This document shows, in pieces, positions 1-7,629 of a stretch of 64,000 nucleotides of DNA. The notes below the pieces were generated by a model. That model was not told the DNA's origin and made no database searches. It saw only the letters and a list, made by a program, of their open reading frames with translations. The stretch covers positions 1-64,000 of the forward strand of contig NZ_JAJEQE010000006.1 of NCBI RefSeq assembly GCF_020687205.1. The letters run 5' to 3'. Each line of letters starts with the position of its first letter. The first letter of the stretch is position 1. Source of the stretch: Hominisplanchenecus faecis. GTDB taxonomy: Bacteria; Bacillota; Clostridia; Lachnospirales; Lachnospiraceae. The translations under genes and the position numbers were made by a program.

Positions 1-1314
1 GTAAAGCTGGTGCGTCCTGCTGGGGATATGCTGGGGCTTCATTCTGAATTTCTTCCTGCCAGCAAGCGATATATCAATGATTATGTGCAGTATGTAAAAT
101 CAGACTTCTTGGCAGGGCTTGGGTTTGGTGCTACCCAGCAGTTAGGGGAAAACACGGGTATCTATATGGGTTATTCCGTTGATACGGGAAGAAATGTGTA
201 TCTGCAACCGTCCCTTGCCAGTCAAGGTGTAAAAGGTACAGTAACAAACGCCCTTGCTTCTGCTTTTGTCGGTTCGCTTGGCGGTGGGAAGTCGTTCTGC
301 AACAATCTTCTGGTGTATTACTCCGTTCTCTTTGGGGGACAAGCGGTTATTTTAGACCCAAAATCAGAGCGTGGCAACTGGAAAGAAACACTCCCAGAAA
401 TCGCCCATGAAATCAATATCGTAAACCTTACCAGCGACAAGGACAATGCAGGACTTCTTGACCCATTCGTGATTATGAAGAATGTAAAAGACGCTGAAAG
501 TCTGGCAATCGACATCTTGACATTCCTTACGGGTATTTCTTCTAGGGACGGCGAAAAATTTCCCGTACTTCGTAAGGCGGTGCGTTCCGTTACCCAAAGC
601 GAAAAAGGAGGACTGTTACACGTCATTGAAGAATTGCGAAAAGAAGATACACCAGTATCAAGAAATATCGCAGACCATATCGACAGTTTTACGGACTATG
701 ATTTTGCACACCTGCTGTTTTCGGACGGTACGGTAGAAAATGCTATCAGTCTGGATAATCAGCTCAATATCATTCAAGTAGCCGACCTTGTACTGCCAGA
801 TAAAGATACCACTTTTGAGGAATACACGACCATTGAATTATTGTCGGTGTCTATGCTGATTGTGATTAGTACCTTTGCCCTTGATTTTATCCATTCGGAC
901 AGAAGCATTTTTAAGATTGTAGACCTTGATGAAGCGTGGGCGTTCTTAAATGTGGCACAAGGAGAAACGCTCTCTAACAAGCTGGTTCGTGCTGGACGAG
1001 CTATGCAGGCAGGCGTTTATTTTGTTACCCAGTCTGCCTATGACGTGTCAAAGGAAAGTCTGAAAAACAATATCGGCTTGAAGTTTGCATTTCGTAGTAC
1101 CGACTTGGGCGAGATAAAACAGACCTTAGAATTTTTCGGTATCGACAAGGACGACGAGAACAACCAGAAACGGCTTCGTGATTTGGAGAACGGACAATGC
1201 TTATTGCAGGACTTATACGGGCGTGTCGGTGTGGTGCAGATACACCCAGTCTTTGAAGAACTGCTACACGCCTTTGATACCAGACCGCCCGTACAGAGAA
1301 ATGAGGTGGAGTGA
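1..1314 (+). CDS. VirB4-type conjugation ATPase (Tn916 Orf16 type), 5' end cut by window
   Basis: This is the C-terminal half of the ATPase that powers the type IV secretion channel of Tn916-type elements. The reading frame is open from base 1, so the real start lies upstream; full-length relatives are about 800 aa and 437 aa are seen here. A Walker A motif (GSLGGGKS) lies near nt 274-297 and a Walker B-like segment (IVDLDEAWAF) near nt 917-946. The protein is expected at the cytoplasmic face of the membrane, driving assembly and DNA transfer. It is followed without a gap by the VirB6-type gene: its TGA (1312-1314) shares a base with the next ATG, which implies translational coupling. Confidence 0.9.
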   Translation, partial: VKLVRPAGDMLGLHSEFLPASKRYINDYVQYVKSDFLAGLGFGATQQLGENTGIYMGYSVDTGRNVYLQPSLASQGVKGTVTNALASAFVGSLGGGKSFCNNLLVYYSVLFGGQAVILDPKSERGNWKETLPEIAHEINIVNLTSDKDNAGLLDPFVIMKNVKDAESLAIDILTFLTGISSRDGEKFPVLRKAVRSVTQSEKGGLLHVIEELRKEDTPVSRNIADHIDSFTDYDFAHLLFSDGTVENAISLDNQLNIIQVADLVLPDKDTTFEEYTTIELLSVSMLIVISTFALDFIHSDRSIFKIVDLDEAWAFLNVAQGETLSNKLVRAGRAMQAGVYFVTQSAYDVSKESLKNNIGLKFAFRSTDLGEIKQTLEFFGIDKDDENNQKRLRDLENGQCLLQDLYGRVGVVQIHPVFEELLHAFDTRPPVQRNEVE

Positions 1315-3509
1315 TGAAAGAAAGGATAAAAGGTGCGTTCACAAAAAAGAAGATTTTCCACTTTCTCAAAATGGCTCTGTTCGTGGTGGCACTCTCCCTT
1401 ATCCTGCTTTCACTTCTGGGGACGGTGGCTCATGCGACGGGGCTTGTGGACGATACCATAAACGCAGAAAATCTTTACTCAAAATATCCCCTTTCCAACT
1501 ACCAGCTTGATTTTTATGTGGATAATAGCTGGTCGTGGCTTCCGTGGAACTGGCTGGACGGTATCGGAAAATCGGTGCAATACGGGCTTTACTGCATTAC
1601 CAACTTTGTCTGGACGATAAGCCTTTATTTAAGCAATGCTACGGGCTATGTGGTGCAGGAAGCCTACAAACTTGATTTTATTAACGATATGGCAGACAGT
1701 ATCGGAAAAAGCATACAGACCCTTGCAGGTGTAACACAGAACGGCTTTTCTTCTACGGGCTTCTATATCGGTTTTCTGCTTCTCATTATCTTAGTGGTGG
1801 GACTTTATGTTGCCTATACGGGACTGATAAAAAGAGAAACCAGCAAGGCACTTCACGCCGTTATCAACTTTGTGGTGGTATTCGTGTTGTCTGCTTCATT
1901 TATTGCCTATGCTCCCGATTACATCAAAAAGATAAATGAGTTTTCATCAGACATCAGTACCGCTTCACTTGACTTGGGAACAAAAATCATGCTCCCCAAC
2001 TCTGACAGTGAGGGCAAGGACAGCGTGGACTTGATACGGGACAGCTTATTTTCCATTCAAGTGGAACAGCCGTGGTTACTCTTACAATTCGGGAACAGCA
2101 ACGCAGAGGAAATCGGGACAGACCGTGTGGAAGCTCTCGTATCGGCAAGCCCAGAGGACGAGGACGGCAAGACCAGAGAGGAAGTCGTGAAAACAGAAAT
2201 CGAGGACAACGACAACAACAATCTGACGATACCGCAGGTCGTGAACCGTTTAGGCATGGTGTTCTTCCTATTGTTTTTTAACCTAGGGATAACGATATTT
2301 GTATTCTTGCTTACGGGCATGATGTTATTTAGCCAGATACTTTTTATTATCTTCGCTATGTTTCTGCCTATCAGTTTTCTACTCTCCATGATACCGAGTT
2401 ATGAAAGCATGGCAAAGCAGGCAATCGTAAGGGTGTTTAATACCATAATGACACGGGCAGGAATAACGCTCATTGTAACGGTGGCGTTCAGCATTTCCAG
2501 TATGTTTTATAACATATCTACGGACTATCCGTTTTTCATGGTGGCGTTCTTGCAGATAGTGTGTTTCGCTGGTATCTACATGAAGCTGGGCGACTTAATG
2601 AGTATGTTCTCTTTGAATGCTAACGACAGTCAAAGCATGGGACGAAGAATTTTCCGCAGACCATATCTATACTTGGCACATAGGGCTAGACGTATGGAAA
2701 GACGGCTTGCTGGTGCGGTTACTGCTGGCGGTGTCGCTGGTGCGGTGGCAGGTAGCACGATTTCAAACAGAAAACCGACAAGGAACACAGCTACAAAAGA
2801 CAGTCGGGGCAATACCACTTCCAGCATGGGACAGCGTGCAGGCTCAAAGGTGGGTGCTGTCTTAGATACGAAAAATAAAGTGAAAGACAAGGCAAATGCT
2901 GTCAAAGAAAATATCAAGGATATGCCGACACAGACCGCTTATGCGGTGTATTCCGCAAAGGAAAAGGCAAAGTCCAGCGTGTCCGACTTCAAGCGTGGCA
3001 TGGTGCAGGAACAGCAGTCCAGACAGACGGGACGATTGGAAAAGCAGGAACAGCATAGACAAAATATCGCTGACAAGCGTATGGAGCTTCAAAAGGCACA
3101 AGAAACAAGGCAGGCACAGCGAAAGGCTGACGGATCAGCGACAACGGGAGCTACCCGTCCCCATGAGCGACCAGCCACAGCTTCAACCATTCCAAAGCCG
3201 AGTGTTGAAAAAACGCAGGAAGTCAAACGTCCTGCCACAGCGACCACTTCAAAAGCAAGCGAGCCAGTCAAGACAAATGTTATCAAAGAGCGTCCATTAT
3301 CTTCTGGTGCTTCTGATAGGAAAGCGACCCAGTCTGCACAGCCAGTACATAGGCAGAATGTAGAAAAAGTGGTATCGCAGGAAACACGCCAGAATTACAC
3401 AAAAGACCGTAGGACAAAGGTTCAGCAGACGCAAACCGTCCAAAAGAACCAGCAGACAACAGAGAAAACTCGTAACCTTGTGATGAAGAAAGGACAGAAG
3501 AAAAAATGA
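1314..3509 (+). CDS. Polytopic VirB6/TrbL-like conjugation membrane protein (Tn916 Orf15 type)
   Basis: This 731-aa protein has a hydrophobic N-terminal segment, several membrane helices (around residues 140-200 and 300-430) and a long, charged, Gln/Lys/Arg-rich C-terminal tail predicted to be cytoplasmic. This is the arrangement of Tn916 Orf15, the channel component that resembles VirB6/TrbL. The ATG at 1314 was preferred over the GTG at 1311 because it overlaps the VirB4 stop and sits behind a GAGGTGGA ribosome site. The gene end overlaps the next gene by ATGA. Assignment rests on gene order plus topology, since this family has few catalytic motifs. Confidence 0.85.
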   Translation: MKERIKGAFTKKKIFHFLKMALFVVALSLILLSLLGTVAHATGLVDDTINAENLYSKYPLSNYQLDFYVDNSWSWLPWNWLDGIGKSVQYGLYCITNFVWTISLYLSNATGYVVQEAYKLDFINDMADSIGKSIQTLAGVTQNGFSSTGFYIGFLLLIILVVGLYVAYTGLIKRETSKALHAVINFVVVFVLSASFIAYAPDYIKKINEFSSDISTASLDLGTKIMLPNSDSEGKDSVDLIRDSLFSIQVEQPWLLLQFGNSNAEEIGTDRVEALVSASPEDEDGKTREEVVKTEIEDNDNNNLTIPQVVNRLGMVFFLLFFNLGITIFVFLLTGMMLFSQILFIIFAMFLPISFLLSMIPSYESMAKQAIVRVFNTIMTRAGITLIVTVAFSISSMFYNISTDYPFFMVAFLQIVCFAGIYMKLGDLMSMFSLNANDSQSMGRRIFRRPYLYLAHRARRMERRLAGAVTAGGVAGAVAGSTISNRKPTRNTATKDSRGNTTSSMGQRAGSKVGAVLDTKNKVKDKANAVKENIKDMPTQTAYAVYSAKEKAKSSVSDFKRGMVQEQQSRQTGRLEKQEQHRQNIADKRMELQKAQETRQAQRKADGSATTGATRPHERPATASTIPKPSVEKTQEVKRPATATTSKASEPVKTNVIKERPLSSGASDRKATQSAQPVHRQNVEKVVSQETRQNYTKDRRTKVQQTQTVQKNQQTTEKTRNLVMKKGQKKK

Positions 3510-4513
3510 AACTGAAACATATCGCTATCATTGGCAGTCTGTTTCCTATCCTCTTTTCTATGGTGCTTTTCTTTGGTGTGTTGATTAGTGCGGACAGCGA
3601 CGACGAGAACAGCAACTTTTCTTCTGGCATTACGGGTATGAATTTGTCCGCAGAAGTCTTGAAACATCAGCCTATGGTAGAAAAATACGCCAGAGAATAC
3701 GGCATTTCCGAGTATGTCAATGTGCTATTGGCTATCATTCAAGTAGAAAGTGGCGGTACGGCAGAAGATGTTATGCAGAGTTCGGAAAGTCTTGGCTTAC
3801 CGCCCAACTCTTTAGATACGGAAAGCTCAATCAAGCAGGGGTGTAAATATTTTGCGTCCCTGCTTTCTTCCTGCAAAAATCAAGGTATCGACGATTTGAA
3901 TGTAGCGATACAGTCCTATAATTACGGCGGTGGCTATGTGGGATATGTGGCTGGAAACGGGAAAAAGCATACCTTTAATCTTGCAGAAAATTTTGCCCGT
4001 GAGAAGTCGGGCGGTAAAAAAGTAACCTACACCAACCCGATAGCCGTTGCGAAGAACGGGGGCTGGCGGTATGGCTATGGAAATATGTTCTATGTGGAAT
4101 TAGTCAATCAATATTTGACTGTGGCACACTTTGATAATGCGACAGCACAAGCGATTATGAATGAAGCGTTGAAATATCAAGGCTGGAAGTATGTGTATGG
4201 TGGCAGTAACCCGAACACTTCCTTTGATTGTAGCGGACTTGTGCAATGGTGCTATGGAAAAGTTGGTATCTCCTTACCGAGAACCGCACAAGCACAGTAT
4301 GACGCTACCCAACATCTTCCGCTTTCGCAGGCAAAGGCTGGGGACTTGGTGTTTTTTCATTCTACCTATAACGCTGGTTCGTATGTAACCCATGTGGGAA
4401 TATATGTGGGAAATAACAAAATGTACCATGCAGGCGACCCGATAGGATATGCAGACCTAAGTAGTAGTTACTGGCAACAGCACTTAATCGGTGCAGGACG
4501 AGTAAAACAATAG
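3506..4513 (+). CDS. Lysozyme-like / NlpC-P60 cell wall hydrolase (Tn916 Orf14 type)
   Basis: This 335-aa exported peptidoglycan hydrolase opens the wall for the conjugation channel. An N-terminal membrane anchor (residues 5-28) is followed by a lysozyme-like transglycosylase domain, with putative catalytic Glu81 in IIQVESGG and the Tyr/Gly-rich SYNYGGGYV segment. The C-terminal NlpC/P60 endopeptidase domain (about 215-335) has Cys242 in FDCSGL, His296 in THVGIY and His308 in YHAG. This two-domain layout is characteristic of Tn916 Orf14. The start overlaps the previous stop (ATGA), so it is translated from the same transcript as its neighbours. Confidence 0.92.
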   Translation: MKLKHIAIIGSLFPILFSMVLFFGVLISADSDDENSNFSSGITGMNLSAEVLKHQPMVEKYAREYGISEYVNVLLAIIQVESGGTAEDVMQSSESLGLPPNSLDTESSIKQGCKYFASLLSSCKNQGIDDLNVAIQSYNYGGGYVGYVAGNGKKHTFNLAENFAREKSGGKKVTYTNPIAVAKNGGWRYGYGNMFYVELVNQYLTVAHFDNATAQAIMNEALKYQGWKYVYGGSNPNTSFDCSGLVQWCYGKVGISLPRTAQAQYDATQHLPLSQAKAGDLVFFHSTYNAGSYVTHVGIYVGNNKMYHAGDPIGYADLSSSYWQQHLIGAGRVKQ

Positions 4514-4529
4514 AAAGGACTTGAAAAAT

Positions 4530-5432
4530 ATGTTTAAGAAGAATAAGAAACAGACAGAAAATGTCAAAGAAAAAAAGGTGCGTACTGTCAAGGTAGGCAT
4601 ATATAAGAAAACCGTGATTGCGTTATGGGTGGTGCTTATCGCAAGCGTGAGCTTTGGGGTATATAAGAATTTTACCGCTATCGACCAGCACACGACCCAC
4701 GAAAAAGAAATCATTGAGCTTCGCTTGCAGGACACCAACGGGATTGAAAATTTTGTGAAGAACTTCGCAAAGTCCTATTACATATGGAATAACAGCAAAG
4801 AAGCGATTGAAGCAAGGACGCAGGCAATCAGCGGTTATCTGACAAAGGAATTGCAGGACTTGAATGGTGATACAATCAGAACGGATATACCGACCAGCTC
4901 CACAGTTACAGATGTGATTGTGTGGAGTATCGAACAGTTGGGAACGGACACTTTTTCTGCTACCTACGAAGTAGATCAGCAGATAAAAGAGGGAGAACAG
5001 ACAAGCAATGTGAAAGCAACCTATACCGTAAAAGTCCATATAGACGCTGACGGGGATATGGTAATCGTTCAGAACCCTACCCTTGCACCAGCAATCGAAA
5101 AATCAGACTATGAGCCTAAGACATCAGAAGCAGACGCAAGTGTAGACGCTGATACTGTAAACGACGCTACCGCATTTCTGGAAACATTCTTTAAGCTGTA
5201 CCCAACAGCGACGGAAAAAGAGCTTGCTTACTATGTATTGGGAAATGTGATTGAACCTATCGGCAGGGACTACATTTATTCTGAACTGGTAAACCCTATC
5301 TTTATAAAGGACGGCGACAATGTGAAAGTCAAGGTTGCGGTAAAATTCATTGATAATCAGACAAAAGCGACGCAGGTATCGCAGTATGAGCTTGTGCTAC
5401 ATAAGGATAGTAACTGGAAGATTGTAGGATAA
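4530..5432 (+). CDS. TcpC/VirB8-like conjugation protein (Tn916 Orf13 type)
   Basis: This 300-aa bitopic protein has one membrane helix near residues 28-46 and an extracellular part likely made of two NTF2-like domains, as in TcpC of clostridial conjugation systems and Tn916 Orf13. The ATG at 4530 is placed about 10 nt behind AAAGGA (4514-4519); an in-frame TTG at 4521 is too close to that site. It is the last transfer gene before the cargo and is followed by a strong terminator (5440-5473), so transfer and cargo genes appear to be separate transcription units. Confidence 0.85.
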   Translation: MFKKNKKQTENVKEKKVRTVKVGIYKKTVIALWVVLIASVSFGVYKNFTAIDQHTTHEKEIIELRLQDTNGIENFVKNFAKSYYIWNNSKEAIEARTQAISGYLTKELQDLNGDTIRTDIPTSSTVTDVIVWSIEQLGTDTFSATYEVDQQIKEGEQTSNVKATYTVKVHIDADGDMVIVQNPTLAPAIEKSDYEPKTSEADASVDADTVNDATAFLETFFKLYPTATEKELAYYVLGNVIEPIGRDYIYSELVNPIFIKDGDNVKVKVAVKFIDNQTKATQVSQYELVLHKDSNWKIVG

Positions 5433-5439
5433 ATGATAT

Positions 5440-5473
5440 AGCGTGCATTTCCTATCAGATTTGCACGCTTTTA
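5440..5473 (+). terminator. Intrinsic terminator after the transfer module
   Basis: AGCGTGCA (5440-5447) pairs with TGCACGCT (5462-5469), an 8-bp perfect stem followed by TTTTA. It closes the transfer operon. Confidence 0.85.
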
Positions 5474-5502
5474 CAAAACGACAAGAAAACTGTGCAAAAA
5501 TA

Positions 5503-5530
5503 TTGACTTGTAATGACCGAATGCTATAAT
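5503..5530 (+). promoter_or_regulatory. Promoter of the ICE cargo small-protein operon
   Basis: TTGACT (5503-5508), a 16-nt spacer and TATAAT (5525-5530), with TG one base before the -10. ACTTGT (5506-5511) overlaps the -35, and its complement ACAAGT recurs at 5538-5543 inside the near-palindrome CAAGTGTACTTG (5539-5550). These could be operator sites for the XRE protein encoded at 5893. Confidence 0.75.
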
Positions 5531-5576
5531 ATAAATGACAAGTGTACTTGGTATTATTTGAAAGGAGCGTTATATA

Positions 5577-5891
5577 ATGGATAAAGAAAAAATACTATCA
5601 CAAAACAAAAAAGAGAATCTATATCTTGATGAATACGAAAAACATATTAAACTTCAAGGGAAATCTTTTGGCTTAATGTTTGTTTTATTTATCTGCATTT
5701 TAATTCTTTTCATTAAAGCAGTTTGTAAAGAACCTTACTATGACATAATGACAATTATTGGGTCTGTGGCATTTGGCTCTATGGGTTATGAAGCACATAT
5801 TTCAAAAAATAAATCCAAATTTGTTATTGCTTTATTCTTTCTTCTATTTATGGGGTATTACTTTTATAAATTTTTAATGATAGGTTTATAG
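5577..5891 (+). CDS. Small three-helix membrane protein, DUF6442-like
   Basis: This 104-aa protein has a charged N-terminus (MDKEKILSQNKKENLYLDEYEK) and three hydrophobic segments near residues 31-48, 57-73 and 81-99. The N-terminus and pairing with a short XRE regulator recall DUF6442 proteins, which are small membrane proteins of unknown function; that assignment is from memory and tentative. The gene has a strong AAAGGAG site (5561-5567), is the first gene of the cargo operon and is only 1 nt from the XRE gene. The pair may be a membrane protein plus its repressor. No enzymatic motif was seen. Confidence 0.65.
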   Translation: MDKEKILSQNKKENLYLDEYEKHIKLQGKSFGLMFVLFICILILFIKAVCKEPYYDIMTIIGSVAFGSMGYEAHISKNKSKFVIALFFLLFMGYYFYKFLMIGL

Positions 5892-5892
5892 A

Positions 5893-6102
5893 ATGGACGA
5901 ACATTTAATTTTGCGAAACAGATTAAAAACTGTACGAAAAGAAAAAAAATTATCACAAACAGAATTAGCTGAACTAGTCGGGGTTTCTCGGAATACAATT
6001 AGTTCTATTGAAACTGGACAATTTAATCCAACAGCAAAATTGGCATTAGTGCTTTGTATAGCTTTAGATAAAAAATTTGAAGAATTATTTTATTTTGATT
6101 AA
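5893..6102 (+). CDS. Short XRE-family helix-turn-helix regulator
   Basis: This 69-aa protein is essentially one Cro/C1-type DNA-binding domain. It contains the typical pattern of helix 2-turn-helix 3 (SQTELAELVGVSRNTISSIE) followed by the FNPTAKLALVLCIALDKKFEELF segment seen in YozG-type small regulators. There is no sensor domain. It probably controls the operon in which it lies by binding the palindromic sites at 5506-5550; that is inference from location. It starts 1 nt after the upstream stop, so it is likely translationally coupled. Confidence 0.88.
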   Translation: MDEHLILRNRLKTVRKEKKLSQTELAELVGVSRNTISSIETGQFNPTAKLALVLCIALDKKFEELFYFD

Positions 6103-6116
6103 AGGAGAGAACGATT

Positions 6117-6446
6117 ATGGAATTAGAGGAATTGATTGTTGAAATAGTTATAGGATTGTTTTTACTTTTTACATCTTATCAAATAGGAATAAAAGAGAAT
6201 ATTACTTTATTACATGGTTATCATTATACACAACTTGACCCTAAAGATAAAAAGGTGTTTACAAAAAAAATAGGAATAGGCACTTTACTGGTTAGTATTG
6301 GTATTCTTGTTATGCCGATTATCAATTTAATCTCTCATTCTGAATTAGGCTATTACATAGGTCTTATTTTGATTGTTGTAGGAGTGTTTTATATCATATT
6401 CATCATTGTAAAATACAACGGAAAACTTATTAGCTTTAAAAAGTAG
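6117..6446 (+). CDS. Small membrane protein, possibly DUF3784-like
   Basis: This 109-aa protein has three predicted membrane helices (about 7-25, 51-70, 78-98) and a loop containing LDPKDKKVFTKK. That loop resembles the conserved short cytoplasmic motif of DUF3784-type small membrane proteins, but the match is weak. A good AAAGGAGAGA ribosome site precedes it. It belongs to the same operon as the XRE gene. Function is unknown. Codon use is strongly AT-biased, like the rest of the cargo. Confidence 0.6.
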   Translation: MELEELIVEIVIGLFLLFTSYQIGIKENITLLHGYHYTQLDPKDKKVFTKKIGIGTLLVSIGILVMPIINLISHSELGYYIGLILIVVGVFYIIFIIVKYNGKLISFKK

Positions 6447-6461
6447 AATTGAGGTATGAAT

Positions 6462-6692
6462 ATGATAGGACTGAACAAAAGAGATATAAAAAAGGCCTTG
6501 AAAGCAGGAGCAAAAGCTGGCGGTGTATCATTGGCTGATGTTCGGGCGGATATTGAAGCAACGATTGATGAAGCTATGAACAGCACCGACCCAGAAGTGC
6601 AGGCAAATTTCAAAAAGTATTTTGGAAATAAACGCCCTACACCAGAGGAATACATTTATACCATTACGAAAAAGACAAAGGTAAAATTATAA
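6462..6692 (+). CDS. Small conserved hypothetical protein of mobile elements
   Basis: This 76-aa soluble, helical, lysine-rich protein begins [20 protein letters not shown] and carries [20 protein letters not shown] 6462 was chosen over ATG 6456 because GAGG (6451-6454) is too close to the latter. The N-terminus could form a small helix-turn-helix, but no known domain was recognised with confidence. Base composition is less AT-rich than the two genes upstream, closer to the ICE backbone, so it may be backbone rather than cargo. It is followed by a strong terminator. Confidence 0.6.
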   Translation: MIGLNKRDIKKALKAGAKAGGVSLADVRADIEATIDEAMNSTDPEVQANFKKYFGNKRPTPEEYIYTITKKTKVKL

Positions 6693-6693
6693 T

Positions 6694-6750
6694 AAAAGGG
6701 TCGTGGAAATGCTTCACAGAATTGTGATCTGCATTATCACGGCTCTTTTA
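6694..6750 (+). terminator. Terminator between the small-protein operon and the ABC transporter
   Basis: AAAAGGGTCGTG (6694-6705) pairs with CACGGCTCTTTT (6738-6749), a 12-bp stem with two G-U pairs, ending in a short T run. The 32-nt loop contains GTGAT/ATCAC arms that allow an alternative small hairpin. Confidence 0.75.
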
Positions 6751-6762
6751 CTCTCTGTTTAC

Positions 6763-6805
6763 TTTCAAAACTGTAAGTGTAATTGAATACTGCCCTTGCT
6801 ATAAT
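6763..6805 (+). promoter_or_regulatory. Promoter and candidate BceR-type operator of the ABC transporter genes
   Basis: TATAAT (6800-6805) has a TG two bases upstream, but no good -35 is visible. TTTCA-N4-TGTAA (6763-6776) resembles the inverted repeat TNACA-N4-TGTAA bound by BceR-type regulators, with one mismatch, and TGTAA recurs at 6778-6782. A missing -35 next to an activator site fits activation by the response regulator encoded downstream. This is inference. Confidence 0.5.
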
Positions 6806-6858
6806 TTAATTGTATTCCAAAACAAATAAATGTGGCAGGAAGAAAGGAGCGATTTTTA

Positions 6859-7629
6859 ATGGAACACATTTTAAATTTAGAGCAAGTAAAAAAATACTAT
6901 GGGGGTAACTCTGGAAATATCACAAAGGCAGTAGACGGTATTTCTATGTATGTAGATAAGGGCGAATTTGTCGCAATCATGGGAGCTAGTGGTTCTGGAA
7001 AGACTACCCTATTAAACTGTATCTCTACGATTGATACTGTAACCAGCGGACACATTACAGTCAATAATCAAGATATTACCAAAATCAAGGATAAAGATTT
7101 TGCTGATTTCAGACGTGAAAATCTAGGGTTCATTTTTCAAGACTTCAACCTTTTAGATACATTAACGATTGAAGAAAACATTTCTTTGTCATTGGTTATC
7201 AACAAACAGAACTCTGCTGATATTGAGAAACGGGTTCATGCTATCGCTGATAAATTAGGTATTCGAGAAATTTTATCAAAATTTCCTTATGAAGTTTCTG
7301 GCGGACAAAAACAGCGTTGTGCTTGTGCTAGAGCCTTAATCAATGAACCGAAACTGATTTTAGCTGATGAACCGACGGGAGCTTTGGACTCAAAAGCTTC
7401 CAGATTATTACTGGAAACAATGTCTGAAATCAACAAGAAAATGCAGGCTACTATTTTAATGGTAACACATGACCCGTTTAGTGCGTCTTTCTGTGAACGT
7501 ATTTTGTTCTTGAAAGACGGTAAAATATTCAATGAAATTTTCAGAGGGGAAAAAAGCAGAAAAGATTTCTTCAATGAAATACTGGATATATTAACCTTGC
7601 TCGGAGGTGAAGTGGGAAATGTTAGGTAA
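6859..7629 (+). CDS. BceA-type ABC transporter ATPase
   Basis: This 256-aa nucleotide-binding subunit belongs to the MacB/LolD/BceA group. Walker A is GASGSGKTT, the Q loop lies in FIFQDFNLLD, the signature is SGGQKQR, Walker B is LILADEPTGALD, and the switch His is in VTHD. The ATG at 6859 follows GAAAGGAG with 9-nt spacing. It overlaps the permease gene by 11 nt. Bce-type pumps protect against cell-wall-active peptides such as bacitracin or lantibiotics by freeing the lipid II cycle target. The actual substrate cannot be read from the sequence. Confidence 0.93.
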   Translation: MEHILNLEQVKKYYGGNSGNITKAVDGISMYVDKGEFVAIMGASGSGKTTLLNCISTIDTVTSGHITVNNQDITKIKDKDFADFRRENLGFIFQDFNLLDTLTIEENISLSLVINKQNSADIEKRVHAIADKLGIREILSKFPYEVSGGQKQRCACARALINEPKLILADEPTGALDSKASRLLLETMSEINKKMQATILMVTHDPFSASFCERILFLKDGKIFNEIFRGEKSRKDFFNEILDILTLLGGEVGNVR

